A stretch of 64,000 nucleotides of DNA from Cereibacter azotoformans. Lineage in GTDB: Bacteria; Pseudomonadota; Alphaproteobacteria; Rhodobacterales; Rhodobacteraceae. Shown in pieces: positions 33,377 to 42,000 of the stretch (position 1 is its first letter; each line of letters starts with the position of its first letter). The stretch lies in NCBI GenBank assembly GCA_017599285.1, contig JAGFXX010000001.1, positions 930,001-994,000 of the forward strand. Direction: 5' to 3'. Below the pieces are notes generated by a model that was not told the DNA's origin, did no database searches, and saw nothing but the letters and a program-made list of their open reading frames with translations. The translations under genes and the position numbers were made by a program.

Positions 33377-35842
33377 ATGATCGTCGTCTTCCGCTGGCTG
33401 CTGCGCATCTTCACCGGCCTCGTGGTTCTCGCGCTGGTGGCCGTGCTGATCACCTATTATTTCCTGTCGCGCTCGCTGCCCGACTACAACGAGAGCTTCC
33501 GGCTCGAGGGGGTGTCCGGGCCGGTCGAGATCGTGCGCAACGATTCCAACGTCCCGCACATCTTCGGCCCGACGGACGAGGACGTCTATTTCGCGCTCGG
33601 ATTCGCCCATGCCCAGGACCGGCTCTGGCAGATGGTCACGATGCGGCGCACGGCGCAGGGCCGGCTGTCCGAGGTCTTTGGCGAGCGCACGCTGAAGATC
33701 GACGAGCTGATGCGCCGCTACGACCTCTACGGTCTGGCGCAGGCGTCGGTCGAGGTCCAGGACCCCGAGGTTCTGGCCGCGCTCGAGGCCTATTCCCGCG
33801 GCGTCAATGCCTGGATCGGGCAGGTCAACGCCGATGCCCGCGGCCGCGGCGCGCCCGAGTTCTTCCTCTTCTCGAACGAGATCGCGGTCTGGCGGCCGGC
33901 CGACAGCATCGCGCTGATCAAGCTGATGGCGTTGCAGCTGTCCTCGCATCTGCAATCCGAGGTTCTGCGGGCGCGGGTGTCGCTGCTTCTGCCCGACGCG
34001 CGGGTGTCCGACATCCTGCCCGACGCCCCGGGCGAGGGCGTCATCGCGCTGCCCTCCTATGCGAGCCTCGTGCCCGGTCCCTTCCCGGCGCTGCGCAAGG
34101 TGGGGCTGGGCGAGGATCCGCTCTCGCCCTTCCACCCCAAGGCCCTGTCGGGGGCGTCGAACGCCTGGGCGGCCGCTCCGTCCCGCTCGGCGGCGGGCGG
34201 CTCGCTTCTGGCCAATGATCCGCATCTGGCCTTCACCGCCCCCTCGATCTGGTATCTGGCGCGTCTGCAACTGGCCTCCGGCGGGGTGATCGGCGCCACG
34301 CTTCCGGGCATCCCGGCGGTGCTGCTCGGCCGCTCGAACCGGCTCGGCTGGGCGCTGACCTCGGCCTACATGGACGACCAGGATGTCCATATCGAGGAGC
34401 TGAACCCCGACAACCGCGAGGAATATCGCACCCCCGAGGGCTGGAAGCGGTTCGAGACCCGGCGCTCGATCATCAATGTGAAGGATGCGCGGCCGATCAC
34501 GGTCACGCTGCGCTGGACGGACAACGGGCCGGTCCTGCCGGGCACGCATTACGACCTTGCCGCCATCACGCCGCCCGGCCATGTGGCCTCGCTGTCCTGG
34601 ACGGCGCTTTCGGATCAGGACACCTCGATCAGCGCCGCCATGCGGCTGATGAAGGCCCGCACCGTCGAGGAGGCGATCGAGGCCGGGCGGCTCTTCGTGG
34701 CCCCGGCGCAGAATCTGATGCTGGCCGACGTGAACGGCGTCGCGATGCAGACGGTCGGCGCGATGCCAAGGCGCGACCCGGCCCACCAGTCCCGGGGGCG
34801 GATCCCCTCGCCCGGCTGGATCGCCGAGAACCTCTGGCAGGGCGTCTTTCCCTACGAGGACAATCCCCGGATGGTCGATCCCTCGACGGGGATCCTCGGC
34901 AACACGAACAACAAGACGGTGGACCAGCCCTTCCCCCGGCATGTCTCGTTCGACTGGGGCGACACGCAGCGCATCCAGCGCTGGCTTGCGCTGATGAAGA
35001 GCCGCGAGGTCCACACCCGCGAAAGCTTCATCGAGGCGCAGCTTGATACCGTTTCGCCCACGGCGCGCAACCTGCTGCCGCTGGTGGCGGCGGACCTGTG
35101 GTTCACCGGCGAGGCCGCGCCCGAAGGCACGCCCGAGCGGCTGCGCCAGCGGGCGCTGACGCTGCTCGCCGAATGGAACGGCGAGATGAACGAACACCTG
35201 CCCGAGCCGCTGATCTACATGGCCTGGATGCGGGCGCTGCAGGACCGGCTGATCCGGGACGAACTGGGCCCCCTCGCCGACGAGTTCAACCATCTCCAGC
35301 CGGATTTCGTCGAGCGTGTCTATCGCGACGTCGAGGGCGCGGCGGTCTGGTGCGACATCATCCAGTCGGCCGCCGTGGAAAGCTGCACCGACATCGCGCG
35401 CATGGCGCTTGACGATGCGCTGATCCGGCTGACCGAGGACCGCGGCCCCAATATTGAAAGCTGGCGCTGGGGCGACGCCCATCAGGCGACCCACGATCAT
35501 CCGGCACTCGGAGAGGTGCCGCTGCTGCGCTATTTCGTGAACATCCGGCAATCGACCTCGGGGGGCGACCAGACGCTGATGCGCGGCATGACCCGCGGCA
35601 CCGGGCGCAATCCCTACGAGAATGTGGCGGGCGCCGGCTACCGCGGGGTCTATGATTTCGCGGACCCCGATTCCTCGGTCTTCATCTCGTCAACCGGGCA
35701 GTCCGGCCACCCGCTCTCGCGGTTCTACGACAATCTCGGCGAGCTTTGGCGGAGGGGCGAATATATCCCGATGTCGCTTGATCCTGCGCTCGCCCGGGCC
35801 GCCGCGGTCGGGATCACGCGCCTCGACCCGCTGGACGACTGA
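33377..35842 (+). CDS. Membrane-anchored penicillin acylase-family hydrolase (Ntn fold)
   Basis: Encodes 821 residues. An N-terminal hydrophobic segment (about residues 8-30) with no clear cleavage site suggests an anchor with the enzyme in the periplasm. The Ntn-hydrolase nucleophile is Ser261 in LSGASNAWAAAP, where autoprocessing would split alpha and beta chains; downstream GNTNNKTVDQPFP is a further family motif. RNDSNVPHIFGPTDEDVYFALGFAHAQDRLWQM is the conserved alpha-chain region. Substrates of this family include penicillins, cephalosporins and N-acyl-homoserine lactones; the true substrate is unknown. It stands alone between divergent and convergent neighbours. Confidence 0.9.
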   Translation: MIVVFRWLLRIFTGLVVLALVAVLITYYFLSRSLPDYNESFRLEGVSGPVEIVRNDSNVPHIFGPTDEDVYFALGFAHAQDRLWQMVTMRRTAQGRLSEVFGERTLKIDELMRRYDLYGLAQASVEVQDPEVLAALEAYSRGVNAWIGQVNADARGRGAPEFFLFSNEIAVWRPADSIALIKLMALQLSSHLQSEVLRARVSLLLPDARVSDILPDAPGEGVIALPSYASLVPGPFPALRKVGLGEDPLSPFHPKALSGASNAWAAAPSRSAAGGSLLANDPHLAFTAPSIWYLARLQLASGGVIGATLPGIPAVLLGRSNRLGWALTSAYMDDQDVHIEELNPDNREEYRTPEGWKRFETRRSIINVKDARPITVTLRWTDNGPVLPGTHYDLAAITPPGHVASLSWTALSDQDTSISAAMRLMKARTVEEAIEAGRLFVAPAQNLMLADVNGVAMQTVGAMPRRDPAHQSRGRIPSPGWIAENLWQGVFPYEDNPRMVDPSTGILGNTNNKTVDQPFPRHVSFDWGDTQRIQRWLALMKSREVHTRESFIEAQLDTVSPTARNLLPLVAADLWFTGEAAPEGTPERLRQRALTLLAEWNGEMNEHLPEPLIYMAWMRALQDRLIRDELGPLADEFNHLQPDFVERVYRDVEGAAVWCDIIQSAAVESCTDIARMALDDALIRLTEDRGPNIESWRWGDAHQATHDHPALGEVPLLRYFVNIRQSTSGGDQTLMRGMTRGTGRNPYENVAGAGYRGVYDFADPDSSVFISSTGQSGHPLSRFYDNLGELWRRGEYIPMSLDPALARAAAVGITRLDPLDD

Positions 35843-35886
35843 ACCTTTCGGGGGTGCGCCGCGGCCAGGGCCGCCGCGCGCCCCGG

Positions 35887-37233
35887 TCACAGGTCGCGAT
35901 AGCGCTTTTCCTGCCGCGCGGTCCAACGGACCTCGATCCGGTGGCCCTCATCGGTCTCCGCCTCGGCCGTGACCACGCCCTCGGCATGAAGCCAGGCCCG
36001 GCGGCGGCCGTCGGCAAAGCCGAGGGTCAGGGTCCGGTCGGTCTTTTCCTCGTCGAACGCGGCGGAAACCGCCTCGAGCAGTTCGGGCAGGCCTTCGCCG
36101 GTGAGAGCGGAGAGGGCAAAAACCGTCTCCGACCGCTGGGCCTGCGCCACCAGCTGCTCGTGGGCCGACCCCTCCACGAGGTCGAGCTTGTTCCAGACCT
36201 CGTATTGCGGCGTCGCCCCCTTGACCCCGAGGCTCTGGAGGATCTCGGCCACGTCCGCGGCCTGCTCGGCCGTCTCGGGATGGGCAATGTCACGGACATG
36301 CAGGATCAGATCCGCCTCGAGAACCTCCTCGAGCGTGGCACGGAAGGCCGCCACAAGCTGCGTCGGCAGGTCCGAGATGAAGCCCACCGTGTCGCTCAGG
36401 ATCACTTTGCGCCCCGAAGGCAGCGTGACGCCCCGCATCGTGGGGTCGAGCGTGGCAAAGAGCATGTCCTTGGCCAGAACCTCGGCGCCGGTCATGCGGT
36501 TGAAGAGCGTCGATTTTCCGGCGTTGGTATAGCCCACCAGCGCCACGATCGGGAACGGCACCTTGCGCCGGCTGGCGCGGTGCAACTCGCGCGTTCGGAC
36601 CACCTTGTCGAGCTGGCGGCGGATGCGGATCACCTGCTCGTCGATGGCGCGGCGGTCGGCCTCGATCTGCGTCTCACCGGGGCCGCCCACGAAGCCGAAG
36701 CCGCCCCTCTGCCGCTCGAGGTGGGTCCAGGCGCGCACGAGCCGGGTGCGCTGGTAGGAGAGCGCGGCCAGCTCCACCTGCAGCACGCCCTCGCGGGTGC
36801 GGGCGCGGTCGGCAAAGATCTCGAGGATGAGCCCCGTCCGGTCGAGGAGCTTCACCCCCCATTCCTTTTCCAGGTTCCTCTGCTGGACCGGCGACACCGG
36901 CCCGTCCACCAGCACGAGACCGACCTCCAGCGCCTCGAAGCGGGTCTTCATTTCGGCGACCTTGCCGGTTCCGAACAGCAGCCCCGGCTGCGCCCGCGGA
37001 AGCCGCACGACCTCGTGGCCCACGATCTCCATGTCCGGCAGCGCAGCGGCAAGGGCCACCGCCTCGGCCAGACGATGCTCGGGCAGCCGGCGCGACCGCT
37101 CGCTGCGTATGTCGGGGTGAAGCACAAAGGCGCGCATCGGCTGCGACCGCGTCGCACCGCCGGAAGCCTCGGGCTGGCCTCCCTCGAAACCCTCGCGGCG
37201 GGGCTCCTCCTCCCCTTCCTCGGGATCGCTCAA
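35887..37233 (-). CDS. hflX: HflX, ribosome-associated GTPase
   Basis: Encodes about 448 residues if it starts at TTG 37233, directly after the hfq stop; the first ATG (37134) would give 415. The frame between the two is open and encodes an acidic leader (SDPEEGEEEPRREG), and coupling to hfq favours the upstream start. The HflX domain has GTGKVAEMK, GPVSPVQQRNLE and the GGxGxxGPGETQ-type segment. The G domain has GYTNAGKST (G1), DPTMRGV (G2), DTVGF (G3) and NKLD (G4). HflX splits stalled or hibernating 70S ribosomes after stress. It forms an operon with hfq, as in many proteobacteria. Confidence 0.93.
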   Translation of the reverse strand: MSDPEEGEEEPRREGFEGGQPEASGGATRSQPMRAFVLHPDIRSERSRRLPEHRLAEAVALAAALPDMEIVGHEVVRLPRAQPGLLFGTGKVAEMKTRFEALEVGLVLVDGPVSPVQQRNLEKEWGVKLLDRTGLILEIFADRARTREGVLQVELAALSYQRTRLVRAWTHLERQRGGFGFVGGPGETQIEADRRAIDEQVIRIRRQLDKVVRTRELHRASRRKVPFPIVALVGYTNAGKSTLFNRMTGAEVLAKDMLFATLDPTMRGVTLPSGRKVILSDTVGFISDLPTQLVAAFRATLEEVLEADLILHVRDIAHPETAEQAADVAEILQSLGVKGATPQYEVWNKLDLVEGSAHEQLVAQAQRSETVFALSALTGEGLPELLEAVSAAFDEEKTDRTLTLGFADGRRRAWLHAEGVVTAEAETDEGHRIEVRWTARQEKRYRDL

Positions 37234-37234
37234 A

Positions 37235-37468
37235 TCAGTCGTCGCCCTCGTAGAGGTTGATCGGTTGGCCGGGCATGATGGTCGAAATCGCGTGCTTGTA
37301 GACCAGCTGCGACTGTCCATCCCGGCGCAGCAGGACGCAGAAATTGTCGAACCAGGTAATCACGCCCTGCAGTTTAACACCGTTGATGAGAAAAATCGTT
37401 ACCGGAACCTTTGCCTTTCTGACGTGGTTCAGAAAGGCGTCCTGCAAGTTTTGTTTATCGGCAGCCAT
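37235..37468 (-). CDS. hfq: Hfq, RNA chaperone
   Basis: Encodes 77 residues, a short alphaproteobacterial form lacking the long C-terminal tail of enterics. Sm1 motif region [21 protein letters not shown] and Sm2 motif [11 protein letters not shown] are intact, including the KH pair of the proximal RNA-binding face. It is a hexameric chaperone for small RNAs. It lies downstream of trkH with a 157-base gap that must hold its promoter, and is followed at once by hflX. Confidence 0.97.
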
Positions 37469-37601
37469 CCGTTATCTTGCCTTTATGGTTGAGACGCTTC
37501 CGTCTTTCCTCGTTCCCCCCGGCTGCAATCCGACGGTCAGAATCAAGTATGGGCAGGACTCGCGGGAGATTCCAGTCCCAATAACAGATCCTTAGTTGAG
37601 T

Positions 37602-37617
37602 GCGGCAGGCCTGCCGC
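37602..37617. repeat. Short palindrome between trkH and hfq
   Basis: GCGGCAGGCCTGCCGC is a perfect 16-bp palindrome eight bases after the trkH stop. TTTT follows it on the plus strand, AAAA precedes it on the minus strand. It may partly end the trkH transcript, but in the transcribed (minus) direction there is no T-tract. Confidence 0.4.
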
Positions 37618-37625
37618 TTTTCCGC

Positions 37626-39137
37626 TCAGCGCCGCCAGCTTGCGGGAGCGAGAAGCGCGAGGATGGCCAGCGTTTCCATCCGGCCAACAACCATGGCCGC
37701 GCCGGCGATGATCTTGGCCGCCGGCCCCAGTTCGGCCCAGCGGATCGGCGTCTCGACGGCGAGGTCGGCCAGCGGCCCGGTCGTGGTCAGGGCCGCGATG
37801 CCAAGCACCATCGACCGCTCGAAATCGAGCCCCGCGAGACTCAGCGCCGCCGTCACCACCGCAATGGAGAAGGCAAAGAGCATGAAGAAGATCCAGGCCA
37901 CATAGGCCCCTTCGCGGCGCAACCGGCGGGCGACCACGCCCTGCCCGCCGATCGAGCTGGGATGGACGATCCTCTCAAGCTCGCGCTCGGCGTGGCGGTA
38001 GAGCGCATAGACCCTGAGAAGTTTCACGCCCCCCGCCGTTGTGGCCACGCCGCCCCCCACGATGGCAAGGCCGATCAGGATCAGGCCGGGCGTGCCCAGC
38101 CCCGACCAGGAGCGCGAGGCGACCCAGTCGCGGGATTCGTAGCCGGTCGTCGTCAGGAACGAGAGCGTGGTGAAGAGCCCGCCCCACATGGCGCGCGCGG
38201 CAGCCGAGATGTTCTGCGTGTCCTCGGTCTCGATCGCGCCGATCCAGTGGCGCAGGAACAGCACCACGGGCACACCGAGCAGGAAGAAGAAGGCCATCAT
38301 CACCTCGGGGTCGCGGTGGATGGGGGTATCCCGGTCCACCATGGCCGTGCCGGGCATCAGGCGGCGGGTCACGGCAAGGAACAGGAACAGGAAGATCAGG
38401 AGCTCGCCGGTAAAGCCCGCGCCGCCCGCCGTCATGGTCTCGATCGGCGAGATCCCGCTGGTCGAGAGGGTGCCCATCGCATGACACAGCCCCACCAGTC
38501 CGCTCTCGCCCGCCAGAAGCAGCATGGCCCAGAGCGCCAGGGTCAGCCCCGCATAGGCCGGGAACAGCGCGAGCGACTGACGCACCAGCCGCTCGGTCGG
38601 GTCGGCGATGCGCGTGATCTGGCTGGCCTGTTCGCGCCCCGGCGCATGGCCCGAGATCACCTCCATCCCGCCCAGGCTCAGCGGCGCCAGCACCGCCATC
38701 GCCGCCGTCAGCACGAAGAAGCCGCCCAGCCAGCCCACCAGCGCCCGCCACAGATGAACCGAGGCCGGCAGGCGCCCCGGCGTGTCGTAGAGCGTGGCCC
38801 CCGTCGTGGTGAAGGACGAGAGCATCTCGAACCAGGCGTTGGTGAAGCTCGTGTCCGGCACCGCCATCAGGAACGGCAGCGCCAGCATGGGCGGAAGGAC
38901 GAGATAGGCGCCCACCAGGGTCGTCAGATGCGCCCGCGCCGCACGCGGCGGCGGCCGGTTCCCCGTGGCGATCGCCACCATGGCAATCAGGATGAGCAGG
39001 AAGGTGCCGGCATAGAAGAAGGCGCGCGCGACATCGTGCTCGCGCACCACGAGCGCATGGGCCGCGGGCACATACATCGAGGCGGCCCCGCCCGCCATCA
39101 GAACGACGATCAAGGGAACCGAGCCCGCGCCGCGCAT
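37626..39137 (-). CDS. trkH: TrkH, potassium-uptake membrane subunit
   Basis: Encodes 503 residues with about ten to twelve hydrophobic segments forming four M1-P-M2 repeats. Filter-like pore loops are visible, for example MLSSFTTTGATLYD and MGTLSTSGISP, plus TLSFLTTTGYESRDW and ALTTTGPLADLAV, each with the TTTG or TSG signature. TrkH forms the ion channel of the Trk potassium system and works with TrkA. The start is one base after the trkA stop, so the two are co-translated. Length fits the family. Confidence 0.94.
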   Translation of the reverse strand: MRGAGSVPLIVVLMAGGAASMYVPAAHALVVREHDVARAFFYAGTFLLILIAMVAIATGNRPPPRAARAHLTTLVGAYLVLPPMLALPFLMAVPDTSFTNAWFEMLSSFTTTGATLYDTPGRLPASVHLWRALVGWLGGFFVLTAAMAVLAPLSLGGMEVISGHAPGREQASQITRIADPTERLVRQSLALFPAYAGLTLALWAMLLLAGESGLVGLCHAMGTLSTSGISPIETMTAGGAGFTGELLIFLFLFLAVTRRLMPGTAMVDRDTPIHRDPEVMMAFFFLLGVPVVLFLRHWIGAIETEDTQNISAAARAMWGGLFTTLSFLTTTGYESRDWVASRSWSGLGTPGLILIGLAIVGGGVATTAGGVKLLRVYALYRHAERELERIVHPSSIGGQGVVARRLRREGAYVAWIFFMLFAFSIAVVTAALSLAGLDFERSMVLGIAALTTTGPLADLAVETPIRWAELGPAAKIIAGAAMVVGRMETLAILALLAPASWRR

Positions 39138-39138
39138 G

Positions 39139-40515
39139 TCAGAAGAAGTCGATCGAGACCTGCAGGAGGCGCTCGACCTCCGGCACGTCGGCCGTCATGC
39201 AGAAGAGCGCGATCACGTCGCCGTCGTCCACCCGCAGGTCGCCCGTCGGCTTCAGCACCCGGTCGCCCTTCATCACCGCGCCCACCAGCACCCCCTCGGG
39301 GAAGTCGATGTCGCGGATGTGCCGCCCGGCCAGCGGCGAGGTCGAGAGCACCTGCGCCTCGATCACCTCGGCCTCGGCGTCCCCGATGGAATAGATCGCC
39401 CGCACCCGTCCGTGGCGGACGTGGCGCAGGATCGACGACACGGTGGTGGCGCGCGGGTTGATGTAGGCGTCGATGTCGAGCGCCTGCATGATCGGCAGCA
39501 GCGTCGGATCGTTCACAAGGACGATCGCCATCGGGCAGCCCGCCTGCTTGGCGCGGATCGCGGCGAGGATGTTGGTCTTGTCGTCATCCGTCACCGCAAG
39601 CACGGCGTCGGCGCGGTCGATGTTGGCCTCCATCAGCAGGTCCATGTCGAGGCCGTCGCCGTTCAGCACGATGGTCCGCTCCAGCCCGTCGGCGGCGATC
39701 TCGGCCTTGGCGCGGTTGCGCTCGATCACCTTGACGCGCACCCGGTCGGCCCGCGCCTCGAGCGCCTTGGCCACCGCAAGTCCCACGTTGCCGCCGCCGA
39801 TCACGATGATCCGCTCCTGCTTGCGCGAGGTCTTGCCGAAGATGTCGAGCGTGCGGGCCACATCCTCGGAATGGGCGAAGGCATAGACCTCGTCGCCCGC
39901 GAAAAGCTGGTCGCCCGGCTCGGGCACGAACAGCCGCCCCTCGCGCCGCACGCCCACCACGATGGCGCGGAGGTTGGTGAACAGCTCGTTGAGCTGCCTC
40001 AGCGGCGTGTTCAGCACCGGGCAGTCCTCGTCGAGCGCGACGCCCAGCAGCTGGGCCTTGCCCTCCATGAAACTCTCGGTGTCGAAGGTCGAGGGCGCGG
40101 CGAGGCGCTGAAGCGCGGCCTCGGCCACCTCCTTCTCGGGCGAGATCACCACGTCGATGGGCAGGTGGTCGCGGCGGTAGAGATCCGAATAGATCGCGTC
40201 GAGGTAGCTCTGCGCCCGCAGGCGCGCGATCTTGCGCGTGATGCCGAAGATCGAATGGGCCACCTGACAGGTGACCATGTTGACCTCGTCGGAATGGGTG
40301 GCCGCAATGATCATGTCGGCGTCGCGTGCGCCCGCCTTTTCCAGCACGTCGGGATAGGAGGCGAAGCCCACCACGCCCTGCACGTCGAGCGTGTCGGTGG
40401 CCCGCCGCACGAGATCGGCGTTCATGTCCACCACGGTCACGTCGTTCCGTTCGCCCGAGAGGTGTCGCGCGATCTGCCAGCCGACCTGGCCCCCGCCGCA
40501 GATGATCACCTTCAT
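39139..40515 (-). CDS. trkA: TrkA, potassium-uptake regulatory subunit
   Basis: Encodes 458 residues with two tandem TrkA-N/TrkA-C units. The first Rossmann motif is ICGGGQVGWQIARHL at residue 4 onward, the second IVIGGGNVGLAVAKAL near 236. TrkA binds NAD(H)/ATP on the cytoplasmic face and gates TrkH. It lies 54 bases after ntrX and one base before trkH, so it continues the ntr transcript or has a promoter within ntrX. The ntrX-trkA order is shared by several alphaproteobacteria as I recall. Confidence 0.95.
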   Translation of the reverse strand: MKVIICGGGQVGWQIARHLSGERNDVTVVDMNADLVRRATDTLDVQGVVGFASYPDVLEKAGARDADMIIAATHSDEVNMVTCQVAHSIFGITRKIARLRAQSYLDAIYSDLYRRDHLPIDVVISPEKEVAEAALQRLAAPSTFDTESFMEGKAQLLGVALDEDCPVLNTPLRQLNELFTNLRAIVVGVRREGRLFVPEPGDQLFAGDEVYAFAHSEDVARTLDIFGKTSRKQERIIVIGGGNVGLAVAKALEARADRVRVKVIERNRAKAEIAADGLERTIVLNGDGLDMDLLMEANIDRADAVLAVTDDDKTNILAAIRAKQAGCPMAIVLVNDPTLLPIMQALDIDAYINPRATTVSSILRHVRHGRVRAIYSIGDAEAEVIEAQVLSTSPLAGRHIRDIDFPEGVLVGAVMKGDRVLKPTGDLRVDDGDVIALFCMTADVPEVERLLQVSIDFF

Positions 40516-40569
40516 GTCACGGACTCCGCACTGTCAGGCCCACCTGCTTCGCAGAATGGCTGGCCGCGG

Positions 40570-42000
40570 TCAATCGGGCGCCCCGAGCGCCTCCTCCTCG
40601 TCCTCGAAATCATCCTCGATCCGCGCCAGCCGGCTGCCGCCCTTGGCGGTCGTGACCACGCCGAGGGACTTCAGCTTGCGATGCAGCGCCGAGCGCTCCA
40701 TGCCGACGAAGGCCGCCGTCCGGCTGATGTTGCCGCCAAAACGGTTGATCTGGGTGAGAAGATACTCGCGCTCGAACAGCTCGCGCGCCTCGCGCAGCGG
40801 AAGGGTCGCCAGCGCCCCGCCGAGGATGAGCCGCCCCTCCTCGCCGGGGGCGTCGTTGCCCGGCAACTCGCGCGCCTCGATCGGCCCGGAGCCGTCGCCG
40901 AGGATCAGCACCCGCTCGATCACGTTGCGCAGCTGGCGCACGTTGCCCGGCCAGAGCATCGTCTGCAGCATCGCCTCGGCCTCGCCCGTCAGGCTGCGCA
41001 GGGGCAGGCCCTGACTGCGGTGGAACATCTCGATGAAATGCCGGGCCAGCATCGGGATGTCCTCGCGCCGGTCGGCCAGCGCCGGCACCTCGATCGGCAC
41101 CACGTTCAGCCGGTCGTAAAGCTCTTGCCGGAAGCGGCCGGCGGCGATCTCCGCCCGCAGGTCGCGCGTGGTCGAGGAGATCACCCGCAGATCGACGCGC
41201 ACCTTGTCGGTGCCCCCCTGCCGGGTGAACTGCTGTTCGGTCAGCACGCGCAGGATCTTGGACTGCGTGCCCGGCGGCATGTCGGCCACCTCGTCGAAAT
41301 AGACGATCCCGCCATGCGCCTGCTCCAGCAGCCCCTGTTCGATCCCCCGATCCGGGGTCTCGCGGCCAAAGAGCACCTCCTCCATGCGGTCGGGCTGGAC
41401 CGTGGCCGACGAGACCGAGACGAAGGGTCCACCCGCGCGGCCCGAGTTGGAATGGATGAAGCGGGCCGCCATCTCCTTGCCCGACCCCGCCGGCCCCGAG
41501 AGCATGACCCGCCCGTTCGATTTCGTGACCTTCTCGAGCTGCGACCGCAGCAGCCGGAAGGCGGGCGAGGCGCCGAGCATCTCGGCCGTGCTGGTGTCGC
41601 GGCGGCGCAGTTCGCTGTTCTCGCGGCGCAGACGCGCCGTTTCCATCGCGCGCTGCACCACCACCATCAGCTGGTCAATGTTGAACGGCTTTTCGATGAA
41701 GTCGTAGGCGCCCTGCTTGATCGCGGCGACCGCGATCTCGATGTTGCCGTGGCCCGAGATGATCACCACCGGCACGTCCGGGTTGTCGCGCTTCGTCCGC
41801 TTGAGGATGTCGATCCCGTCCATCCGGCTGTCCTTGAGCCAGATGTCCAGGATCATCAGCGCGGGCGGCTCGGCGTTGATCGCGGCCATGCATTCGTCCG
41901 AATTGGCCGCCAGGCGGATCTGGAAGCCCTCGTCGCGCAGGATATCCCCGACAAGTTCGCGGATGTCGCGCTCGTCATCGACGATCAGAATGCTGCTCAT
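40570..42000 (-). CDS. ntrX: NtrX response regulator, without the GAFTGA loop
   Basis: Encodes 476 residues. A receiver domain with phospho-acceptor Asp52 (MILDIWLKD) is followed by an AAA+ domain with Walker A GPAGSGKE near 169-176, and a C-terminal Fis-type helix-turn-helix (NISRTAAFVGMERSALHRKLKSL). Between EVLFGRE (209-214) and EQAHGGIVYFDEV (226-238) the sigma-54 contact motif GAFTGA is absent and the loop is shortened. NtrX pairs with NtrY to control nitrogen, redox and envelope genes. The start overlaps the ntrY stop by four bases. An acidic tail ends the protein. Confidence 0.94.
   Translation of the reverse strand: MSSILIVDDERDIRELVGDILRDEGFQIRLAANSDECMAAINAEPPALMILDIWLKDSRMDGIDILKRTKRDNPDVPVVIISGHGNIEIAVAAIKQGAYDFIEKPFNIDQLMVVVQRAMETARLRRENSELRRRDTSTAEMLGASPAFRLLRSQLEKVTKSNGRVMLSGPAGSGKEMAARFIHSNSGRAGGPFVSVSSATVQPDRMEEVLFGRETPDRGIEQGLLEQAHGGIVYFDEVADMPPGTQSKILRVLTEQQFTRQGGTDKVRVDLRVISSTTRDLRAEIAAGRFRQELYDRLNVVPIEVPALADRREDIPMLARHFIEMFHRSQGLPLRSLTGEAEAMLQTMLWPGNVRQLRNVIERVLILGDGSGPIEARELPGNDAPGEEGRLILGGALATLPLREARELFEREYLLTQINRFGGNISRTAAFVGMERSALHRKLKSLGVVTTAKGGSRLARIEDDFEDEEEALGAPD

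Noticed and set aside
37602..37617. Rho-independent terminator for trkH
   Set aside because: The T-tract is on the plus strand only; trkH is transcribed the other way, so it is listed merely as a palindrome.
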